A stretch of 35,542 nucleotides of DNA from Ignavibacteriota bacterium. Lineage in GTDB: Bacteria; Bacteroidota; Ignavibacteria; UBA10030; UBA6906. Under the pieces are notes generated by a model. The model worked only from the letters and a program-made list of their open reading frames with translations, was not told the DNA's origin and ran no database searches. Of this stretch, positions 8,196-14,691 are shown piece by piece. The stretch spans positions 32,262 to 67,803 of the forward strand of contig PMNE01000049.1 in the NCBI GenBank assembly GCA_003162635.1. Direction: 5' to 3'. Position numbers and translations under genes: made by a program. Within the stretch, counting starts at the first letter, position 1. Each line of letters opens with the position of its first letter.

Positions 8196-8777
8196 ATGGT
8201 GAAAAGAACGGCACTTGTCTTTGCGCTCTTCATCGCTGCGACGTCGACGCTCGCCGCCCAGACGACCTGGAACACGGATCTCGCGCACAGCGCGGTGAAA
8301 TTCACAGTTGCGCATCTCGTGATTTCCGAGGTGGAGGGGAGTTTCAAAAGCTTCGACGCGACATTCACAACGTCGAAGGATGACTTCTCCGACGCGACGC
8401 TTACCGCGACGATCAAGGTGGCAAGCATCTTCACGGACAACGAGAAGCGTGACAATCATCTCAAATCCCCTGATTTCCTCGATGCCGCGAAGTATCCCGA
8501 AATAACGTTCAAGAGCACCTCGTTCTCGAAGACCGGGGAAGCGACGTACAGGATCGCAGGCGACCTGACCATCCGCGGCGTCACGAAGCCGGTCGTTCTC
8601 GATGCGGTGTACAAGGGACGCGTGCAGGCATGGGGGAAGACGGTGATTGCATTGTCGGCCATCACGGAGATCAACCGGTTCGATTTCGGCGTCAAGTGGG
8701 ACGCCAAGATCGAAACGGGGGGATTGGTCGCCGGCGAAAAGGTGAAAATCGCCATTACATTCGAAGGCACAAAATAA
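8196..8777 (+). CDS. YceI family periplasmic polyisoprenoid-binding protein
   Basis: Lipocalin-like beta-barrel protein; family members bind an isoprenoid chain such as a quinone or polyprenol. ATG 8196 is chosen over an upstream in-frame start at 8151 because AAGGAG lies seven bases ahead and the protein then begins with a clear signal peptide (residues 1-22, ending AAQ), giving 193 aa. Typical YceI stretches follow: DLAHSAVKFTVAHL, a VASIFTDNEKRDNHLKSPDF segment and FGVKWDAKIETGG. It lies between marR and doxX with 90 and 21 base gaps, so is probably in the same transcript. The gap before it holds a C/G-rich hairpin (8116-8131) without a T-run. Confidence 0.93.
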   Translation: MVKRTALVFALFIAATSTLAAQTTWNTDLAHSAVKFTVAHLVISEVEGSFKSFDATFTTSKDDFSDATLTATIKVASIFTDNEKRDNHLKSPDFLDAAKYPEITFKSTSFSKTGEATYRIAGDLTIRGVTKPVVLDAVYKGRVQAWGKTVIALSAITEINRFDFGVKWDAKIETGGLVAGEKVKIAITFEGTK

Positions 8778-8798
8778 GGAAAAGGAGGTAGGAATAGC

Positions 8799-9230
8799 AT
8801 GGGTCACGAAACAGCAGTGTCATTTGCGCTTCTCATCGCCCGCCTTGGGCTGGGCACTGTAATCTTTGCGCACGGCGCGCAGAAGGTGATGGGGTGGTTC
8901 GGAGGACAGGGGCTCGAAAAAACAAGAGATGTGTTCGTCACCTATATGAAGATCCCTCCCCCGTTGTTCTATGTTCTCGCGTTCACGGAATTCCTGGGCG
9001 GAATCGGCATCTTGCTGGGGCTCTTCACCAGACTGGCAGGTCTTGGCATTTTCATCGCGATGACCGTGGCGACGCTGAAGGTGCATCGGCCGGCAGGATT
9101 CTTCCTGAGTTCCGACGGCAAGGGGGGGCAGGGGATGGAGTTCACGATCGTGTTGGCTGCGGTTGCGCTCGCTCTCTGCTTCGCGGGACCGGGAAGCTTC
9201 AGCATTGAGGGATTCATCATGACGCGGTAA
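8799..9230 (+). CDS. DoxX family membrane protein
   Basis: Integral membrane protein of 143 aa with four predicted helices: about 7-25, 50-70, 75-92 and 115-135. The N-terminal pattern LLIARLGLGTVIFAHGAQKVMGWFGG is characteristic of the DoxX/DoxD family, whose members are linked to quinone- or thiol-dependent redox. It has the best ribosome site in the window (AAAGGAGGT) upstream of ATG 8799. It is the last gene of the marR-yceI-doxX cassette. In Bacillus, MarR/DUF24-type regulators control DoxX homologues in quinone stress, so a quinone or electrophile response is plausible here. That is inference. Confidence 0.9.
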   Translation: MGHETAVSFALLIARLGLGTVIFAHGAQKVMGWFGGQGLEKTRDVFVTYMKIPPPLFYVLAFTEFLGGIGILLGLFTRLAGLGIFIAMTVATLKVHRPAGFFLSSDGKGGQGMEFTIVLAAVALALCFAGPGSFSIEGFIMTR

Positions 9231-9274
9231 ACGGTTTCCCTGATGCTACGGACGAGCGTCGCGCCAGCGGGACG

Positions 9275-10915
9275 TCATAACTTCGGGCCTGCTTTCCGGA
9301 TTTCCGGGGGGCAGGCCTCTTCATATTTCTTGAAATTCTCGACGTACCGGGCGGCAAGCTCCTTGTAGCGCCGCATATACCCCTCCTTGTCGGCCCAGGA
9401 ATCAGCGGGGGCGAGCACGTGCGGCGGGATTCCCTCGCACGACGTCGGAACCTGATAGCCGAAGACGGGATCGACGATCGCAGGAACCCGAAGGAGGGAC
9501 CCGTCGAGCGCTGCGTTGAGGAGCGCGCGCGTGTACCGGATGCTGATCCGTTTGCCGACGTTGTACGGGCCTCCAACCCAACCCGTATTGACAAGCCAGC
9601 ATTCGGCCCCGTGCTTGAGGATCTTGCGCTTGAGGAGATCCGCATAGAACGCCGGATGGTGAACCATGAAGGGCGCACCAAAGCAGGTGCTGAATGTCAA
9701 TTCCGGTTCCCGGCCCAATCCAACTTCCGTCCCTGCAATCTTGGATGTGTACCCTGAAATGAACTGATACAGTGCCTGATCGGGCGTCAAATGCGCGATG
9801 GGAGGCATCACGCCGGAAGCATCGCAGGTCAGGAGAATGATCGTCCGGGGGTGTCCGCCGGCCTTTTCGGGAACTGCATTGTCGATGGAGGTGAGCGGAT
9901 ACGATGCGCGGGTATTCTCCGTTATCGTATCGTCGTCCAAATCGATCATCCGCGTCACGGGGTCGAAGACCACATTTTCAAGGATCGTTCCGTATTTCGC
10001 AGTGCACGCATGAATCTCCGGCTCCGCCGAAGCGGAGAGCTGAATCACTTTCGCGTAACATCCCCCTTCGAAGTTGAACACGCCTTCGTCGCTCCAGCCG
10101 TGCTCGTCGTCTCCGATGAGCTTGCGGTGGGGGTCCGCAGACAGCGTTGTCTTTCCGGTTCCCGACAGTCCGAAGAACACCGCTGCATCGCCGTCAGGCC
10201 CGATGTTCGCTGAGCAATGCATCGGCATGACTCCGTTGAGCGGAAGGAGGTAGTTCAGGATGGTGAAGACCGATTTCTTGATCTCTCCCGCATACGCCGT
10301 GTTGCCGATGATGCAGAGCTTTGCCGCAAAATTCAGGACGATAAACGTTCCGGATGTCGTGCTGTCGATCTGCGGGACTCCCTTGAACGACGGGGCACAC
10401 ACGATCGTGAATTCGGGAATATGCCGTTGATACTCTTCCTTCGTCTGCGGAAGGAGAAACATGTTCCGCGCAAAGTGACTGTGCCACGCAAGTTCCGTGA
10501 TCACACGGATCGGCATCCGATACGCAGGATCGGCTCCCGCAAAACAGTCCTGGACGAACACATCGCGCCCCTGCAGGAATCCCTGGAGGCGGCTGAAGAG
10601 CTCATCGAACTTGTCGCCGCTGAACGGCCTGTTGTATTCCCCCCACCAAATGCGCCCTTCCGTGCTTGCTTCGCGCACGACGAACTTGTCAGATGCGGAG
10701 CGCGCTGTGTGTTTTCCCGTGTGCGCGACGATGGGACCGCCCCGCGTGATGCGCGCCTCGCGCCGGAAGGCCACTTCTTCGTACAGCGCTTCGGTCGGCA
10801 GGTTCCAGTATGCCATGCGCAGGTTGGTCAGGCCATGGTTCTCCAGGCCGTAGTCGCTTCTCAATGCGCGCGCTTCCCCCTCGGCGGGGGTGGAGATGTT
10901 CAGGATGTTGTTCAT
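9275..10915 (-). CDS. pckA: Phosphoenolpyruvate carboxykinase (ATP)
   Basis: Converts oxaloacetate plus ATP to PEP and CO2, the first committed step of gluconeogenesis. The 546-aa length fits the ATP-type enzyme. Visible motifs are the substrate-binding DCFAGADP, the kinase-1a P-loop GLSGTGKTTLS (249-259, Lys255), the metal-binding kinase-2 LIGDDEHGW (Asp269/270), the FEGGCYAK segment and a C-terminal RYTRALLNAALDGSL. The GTP-type enzyme has different motifs. Its ATG (10913-10915) overlaps the TGA of the upstream aminotransferase gene as ATGA, so the two are probably translationally coupled. It converges with doxX, 44 bases apart. Confidence 0.97.
   Translation of the reverse strand: MNNILNISTPAEGEARALRSDYGLENHGLTNLRMAYWNLPTEALYEEVAFRREARITRGGPIVAHTGKHTARSASDKFVVREASTEGRIWWGEYNRPFSGDKFDELFSRLQGFLQGRDVFVQDCFAGADPAYRMPIRVITELAWHSHFARNMFLLPQTKEEYQRHIPEFTIVCAPSFKGVPQIDSTTSGTFIVLNFAAKLCIIGNTAYAGEIKKSVFTILNYLLPLNGVMPMHCSANIGPDGDAAVFFGLSGTGKTTLSADPHRKLIGDDEHGWSDEGVFNFEGGCYAKVIQLSASAEPEIHACTAKYGTILENVVFDPVTRMIDLDDDTITENTRASYPLTSIDNAVPEKAGGHPRTIILLTCDASGVMPPIAHLTPDQALYQFISGYTSKIAGTEVGLGREPELTFSTCFGAPFMVHHPAFYADLLKRKILKHGAECWLVNTGWVGGPYNVGKRISIRYTRALLNAALDGSLLRVPAIVDPVFGYQVPTSCEGIPPHVLAPADSWADKEGYMRRYKELAARYVENFKKYEEACPPEIRKAGPKL
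9286..9331 (+). terminator. Candidate doxX terminator inside the pckA 3' coding end
   Basis: On the + strand 9286-9299 can pair with 9304-9317 (GGCCTGC, then TTT, then CCGG against CCGG, GGG, GCAGGCC) around the loop ATTT. The result is 14 pairs, three of them consecutive U-G. A T-rich but interrupted tail follows (9318-9331). On the - strand the three wobbles become A/C mismatches, so the structure favours doxX transcripts over pckA mRNA. The bases also encode the last residues of PckA. Confidence 0.5.
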
Positions 10916-12129
10916 AGCCAGTCACGCACTAGTTTTCGTTCGCCGATATAGATTTCGTTGGGTGACGAAGGATCAAGAGCCCACGTGATCCGCTCAACTC
11001 CCTGCTTCACGTCCTTCACCGTGGTCGCATAACTCAACCGGAGGTGCCCCTCCATGCCGAATTCCTTGCCGGGGACGGTAACCACGAGCGCTTTGGACAA
11101 GAGGAACCGCGACAGAGCGACAGAATCGGAGGAGTACGCGCGAAAATCAGGGAGACAGTAGAATGTTCCTCCCGGCTTGACGGTCTTCACCCCGTTCAAC
11201 GATCCCAACTCCTGCATCATCACGTTCCGGTTGTTCTCCAACATGAGTCGGAGGGCATCAACCGCACTCTGCAACCCCGTCAGCGCCCCTTCTGCCGCGG
11301 CCTGGAGCAAGATCGAGGTACACGAGGTCGTCTGCGATTGGACATTGATCATGACGGCGCTGAGAGCTCTGCTGGCAACGGTCCAGCCGATGCGGAAACC
11401 GGTCATTCCATAGAGCTTGGAAATGCCGTTGATCGTGATGATTTTTGTCGATTCGATGTCGCGTTTGGTATATCTGTACGCCGGGACTGCCACGTTCCCG
11501 TCGAAGACGAGCTTGTGATAGATATCGTCCATGATAAGGTAGATGCCGCGGGCCTCACAAAAGGCGACGATGTCGGCGATGAATGACTCGGGATAGACAG
11601 CACCGGAAGGATTATTCGGACTGTTGACGATGATGGCCCGCGTGTAGGAACTCACGGCGCGCTCGATGTCTTCCATCCGCGGAATGAATCGTCCGTCCTC
11701 CGATGCGACGATGACCGGGCGGCCATAGACCATCTTGATCATTTCGGGGTAGCTGACCCAATAGGGCGCGAGGAGGATGACTTCGTCCTGAGGGTTGAGC
11801 AGGGTAAATAGAAGATTGTACAAGGACTGTTTCGCTCCGGCGGAAACGATGACATTCTCCGGTCCGACGAGGCGATCGTAGTTTTCCTCCGTGTAACGAA
11901 TAATGGCCTTCTTGAGCGAGGGGGTCCCGTCGACGGGCGTATACTTGATGTCTCCCGCGGTCAACTTGGCGGCAGACTGGAGAATCGCGTTGATGGGCGC
12001 CTTGTTCTTCGGCTCGCCGATCCCCAGGTGGATGACCGCTTCCCCTTTTTCCCGAAGAAGGCGGGCTTGCTCGTTGAGACTGAGGGTGGGCGATTCCGCG
12101 ATCGAGCGTGCAAGCTGACTGATACTCAT
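10912..12129 (-). CDS. PLP-dependent class I aminotransferase (aspartate aminotransferase-like)
   Basis: Transfers an amino group using pyridoxal phosphate; 405 aa, fold type I, subgroup resembling aspartate aminotransferase. The Schiff-base Lys238 lies in NGISKLYG, with the phosphate/ring contacts NSPNNPSG (about 169-176), DDIYHKL (201-207), the arginine in GFRIGW (Arg246) and the substrate-carboxylate arginine in LRLSYAT near the C-terminus. A GAAGGGA-type ribosome site precedes ATG 12129. It heads a two-gene operon with pckA (four-base overlap). Conversion of aspartate to oxaloacetate and on to PEP would make a logical pathway. Other amino donors cannot be excluded. Confidence 0.92.
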   Translation of the reverse strand: MSISQLARSIAESPTLSLNEQARLLREKGEAVIHLGIGEPKNKAPINAILQSAAKLTAGDIKYTPVDGTPSLKKAIIRYTEENYDRLVGPENVIVSAGAKQSLYNLLFTLLNPQDEVILLAPYWVSYPEMIKMVYGRPVIVASEDGRFIPRMEDIERAVSSYTRAIIVNSPNNPSGAVYPESFIADIVAFCEARGIYLIMDDIYHKLVFDGNVAVPAYRYTKRDIESTKIITINGISKLYGMTGFRIGWTVASRALSAVMINVQSQTTSCTSILLQAAAEGALTGLQSAVDALRLMLENNRNVMMQELGSLNGVKTVKPGGTFYCLPDFRAYSSDSVALSRFLLSKALVVTVPGKEFGMEGHLRLSYATTVKDVKQGVERITWALDPSSPNEIYIGERKLVRDWL

Positions 12130-12604
12130 GAATTGCTTTCCCTTCTGGACGCCCTACGCCTGGTGATGGCCGGAATCGAGGCGCAGACAGGTCGGGACGG
12201 AGCCGACAACACTTGTCGTGAAGAACGGGGCTGCGGTAATCGCATGCCGGAGGCAGGAGAATACGGGCTGGCACCAGCGTGCCAGTGCCTGAAGGTACAG
12301 AAGTGGGACGCGGAATGCAACCGCGCGACGCAACGCGAGAGCCGGCAGCGTCCAGGGGTGGATGCTGACCTGCGTTTCCCAGCGTGACATGGCGCACACG
12401 TGCGACGGTCCATCTTGATTCTCCCTTGTATCCTCGCTACCATCGTAGAGAAGTTTGTCCCTCGGCGTCACGCGGTTTTCTTGTGGTTTTGCGATCGGAC
12501 GTGTTGTGGATGTGATTGTGCGGAATGTCCCCCCCGGATTGCAGAGCGGATTCCGTGTTGGGGGTTATCGCATCCACACTACGCACAATCCAAAGGGAAG
12601 AATC
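12130..12604. other. 475-base intergenic region between divergent genes
   Basis: I see no convincing gene here. The open frames on either strand lack ribosome sites and family features. It should hold the promoters for the aminotransferase (-) and the lipoprotein (+). A weak + candidate is TTGATT (12415-12420), 17 bases, TACCAT (12438-12443), which would give a 5' leader of about 150 bases. A perfect hairpin CTGGCAC/GTGCCAG with a four-base loop lies at 12268-12285, with no T-run. No tRNA-like T-loop was found. Confidence 0.5.
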
Positions 12605-13615
12605 ATGCAGAGACTACCGATCAAGCAGGCGATAGTGGTGTTCGTGGCGACGTTTCTGGTACTGCAATGGGGGTGCAACAAAAAGGATAACGGTCCCACG
12701 GCAGTTCAGACCGTCCCCACATATTCGGTTTCCGTTACTGTCCAGGATCCCAGCGGCGTCGTTCAGGGAGGTGCGCTTGTGGCGTTGCAAAATCCTCCGT
12801 ATGCGGATCCGACCTTCCAGGCCTATACTGATAGTTCGGGAAAAGCGACGATTAAGAGCCCTGCGGGAGCCCAGACAATTCTCGCATCAATAGGAACCGC
12901 GTTCCAGGTGACGATATCCGTGACGGTGACGGCGTCGACCACCCCTCTGATCATCGCGCCTGTTCGGTTGCACCAGAATACGGCGTTGAAAGTCCTCGTC
13001 GTCCTGGCCGATGCTGAGCAGCTGGAGGCGGTGCTCCATACGATTGGATTTGCCGTCTTCGACTCGATCTATATCGACGACCTCCGGGATTCCGTCCTGG
13101 CTGACTCCGCCAAGGCGCTCGCCAAACTTAGAACATATTCCCTGGTCTTCTCCGATTGCGATGGTAGCACAGAGGGCGGTGACAACTATGCACCTCTTTC
13201 TCGCGTCTATGGCCGCTACGTCACGGGCGGAGGGAAGATGTACGGTGGGCACTACAATTACTATCATCTGCAGAGAATCTGGACGAGCAATTACCAGCAG
13301 TTTGACGGGCAGGACCTGACGCCCAACGACTCCCTGCAAATCCTCGATGCGAACTTGTCCAGCTACGTCGGGTTCAGCGTTGCCAAATGGAATTCCACTG
13401 ACCCCCGTTACCTTTCGGAGTATGAGAAGTTTTTGGACCTTCCGTCGAATGCCAAAATCTATGGCGTTATCAGAGGAACGAGCCCTGCTATCGGAGTCAT
13501 CGTGGAGAACCATATTGGGAGCGGGAAGTATCTCTGGACCGACTATCACAACCAGGATATCAAGGACGACGTGAAGCTGGTGAAGCTGGTCAAGTATTTC
13601 CTTTATTCGTTGTGA
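12605..13615 (+). CDS. Predicted lipoprotein with N-terminal beta-sandwich and GATase-like C-terminal domain
   Basis: Function not recognised. ATG 12605 is chosen because AAAGGGAAG precedes it and the product then begins with a lipoprotein signal ending LQWGC (lipid-bearing Cys24), giving 336 aa; an upstream in-frame ATG (12455) would bury this signal. Residues 40-120 look like a carboxypeptidase-regulatory/Ig-like sandwich (SVTVQDPSGVVQGGALVAL, then DSSGKATI). From about 126 (ALKVLVVLADAEQ) there is an alternating beta-alpha pattern like a class I glutamine-amidotransferase or ThuA-like fold, including LVFSDCDGS at about 179-187 and the GGGKMYGGHY turn. No catalytic Cys-His-Glu triad can be assigned. 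It is monocistronic, closed by the hairpin at 13708-13743. Confidence 0.75.
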   Translation: MQRLPIKQAIVVFVATFLVLQWGCNKKDNGPTAVQTVPTYSVSVTVQDPSGVVQGGALVALQNPPYADPTFQAYTDSSGKATIKSPAGAQTILASIGTAFQVTISVTVTASTTPLIIAPVRLHQNTALKVLVVLADAEQLEAVLHTIGFAVFDSIYIDDLRDSVLADSAKALAKLRTYSLVFSDCDGSTEGGDNYAPLSRVYGRYVTGGGKMYGGHYNYYHLQRIWTSNYQQFDGQDLTPNDSLQILDANLSSYVGFSVAKWNSTDPRYLSEYEKFLDLPSNAKIYGVIRGTSPAIGVIVENHIGSGKYLWTDYHNQDIKDDVKLVKLVKYFLYSL

Positions 13616-13707
13616 TGGCGCGCTGTGCGAGAGTTCTCGGGGGACGAGCGTTGCAAGAGCCCCCTCAGAGGTGATCGCCTGACGCGGGAGAAACTACAAA
13701 AGAACAC

Positions 13708-13743
13708 CAAAGGGCCGGTGCGCAGGAGCGGACCGGCCCTTTG
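13708..13743 (+). terminator. Terminator after the lipoprotein gene
   Basis: Twelve perfect pairs: 13708-13719 (CAAAGGGCCGGT) against 13732-13743 (ACCGGCCCTTTG), with a 12-base loop. The A-run on the 5' side and T-run on the 3' side are inside the stem, as in many compact bacterial terminators. It ends 21 bases before the next ATG, so it should insulate the membrane protein gene from the lipoprotein gene. Confidence 0.7.
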
Positions 13744-13764
13744 CATGAACCAGGTATCGGAAAT

Positions 13765-14691
13765 ATGAAAAGACCGCAGACCATGCCTCGATCTGTTCTT
13801 CTCTGGATCATCGCTTTTTTCGTGACCGTTGGAACTGCGTACGTTCAGCGGGTCACGGGGCCGACGTACCCGCTGTCAGGCCGCTTCTCGCTCGGTGAGC
13901 ATGAAGGGAGCTATCGCCTCTTGCAGAGCTGGGAGAGCGGGTCGGACGCGCCCGTTGCGGTCGTCGTCGGTGATTCGTCAGCACTCGGAAGGGTTCTCTG
14001 GAGGCGCGTGCCAAGCGATGACGAGTGGGATTCGATCCCGATGAGAAGGCACGGCGACACGCTGACCTCATGGCTTCCCGGGCAACCGCCGGCGGGCAAG
14101 GTTGAGTATTGCGTGGCAATCGTTGCCGGCGATCAGCGGTTGATGCTGCCGGAAGAGAGGTTTGCAGTGATGAGATTCAAAGGGGCGATACGGGCACCGG
14201 TCCTGATCATTCACATCGTCCTGATCTTCATCGCAATGCTCCTCTCCACGCGCGCGGGCTTGAGCCTGTGGGACCCCAAAGGCATGTCAGCACCTCTTAC
14301 TGCATGGACGCTGGGGACGATGTTCCTGGGGGGACTGGTTCTTGGTCCCATCGTACAGAAGGAGGCATTCGGGGCCTACTGGACGGGATGGCCGCTGGGA
14401 ACGGATCTCACGGACAACAAGACGCTCCTGGCCTTCCTCGCATGGGTGGGGGCGGCATATGCGTTAAAGAGGAAAGCGAAACCGGAACTGTGGGCTGCCG
14501 TTGCCGCCGTGGTCACGCTCCTCGTCTTTCTCATTCCCCACAGCATGTTTGGGTCGGAGATCGACTACCGAAAGGAAGGAAAGCGTGGTGGGAAGATCGT
14601 CGCGGCACCACGAGATCAATCCCCGTCATCGTCGGTCTCGTCCGGCACTCGGACGAACGCGCTCCTGACAGGCGGCGGCATCGGAACCTGA
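13765..14691 (+). CDS. Uncharacterised five-helix membrane protein
   Basis: Not recognised. The start at ATG 13765 gives 308 aa; the frame stays open upstream into the terminator hairpin, which argues against an earlier start, and ATG 13783 is an alternative. An N-terminal helix (about 11-28) is followed by an extracytoplasmic region of about 120 residues rich in beta-strand character (GRFSLGEHEGSYRLLQSW), then four helices at about 150-172, 180-200, 222-238 and 244-262. The helix region ends LIPHSMFGSEIDY. A polar tail of about 35 residues follows, encoded in the stretch that overlaps the opposite-strand phosphoesterase gene by 76 bases. The arrangement suggests a membrane-bound subunit with an external domain. 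No function can be assigned. Confidence 0.75.
   Translation: MKRPQTMPRSVLLWIIAFFVTVGTAYVQRVTGPTYPLSGRFSLGEHEGSYRLLQSWESGSDAPVAVVVGDSSALGRVLWRRVPSDDEWDSIPMRRHGDTLTSWLPGQPPAGKVEYCVAIVAGDQRLMLPEERFAVMRFKGAIRAPVLIIHIVLIFIAMLLSTRAGLSLWDPKGMSAPLTAWTLGTMFLGGLVLGPIVQKEAFGAYWTGWPLGTDLTDNKTLLAFLAWVGAAYALKRKAKPELWAAVAAVVTLLVFLIPHSMFGSEIDYRKEGKRGGKIVAAPRDQSPSSSVSSGTRTNALLTGGGIGT

Noticed and set aside
12455-12604. N-terminal extension of the lipoprotein frame
   Set aside because: It would place 50 residues ahead of a clear lipoprotein signal and has no ribosome site; ATG 12605 has both.
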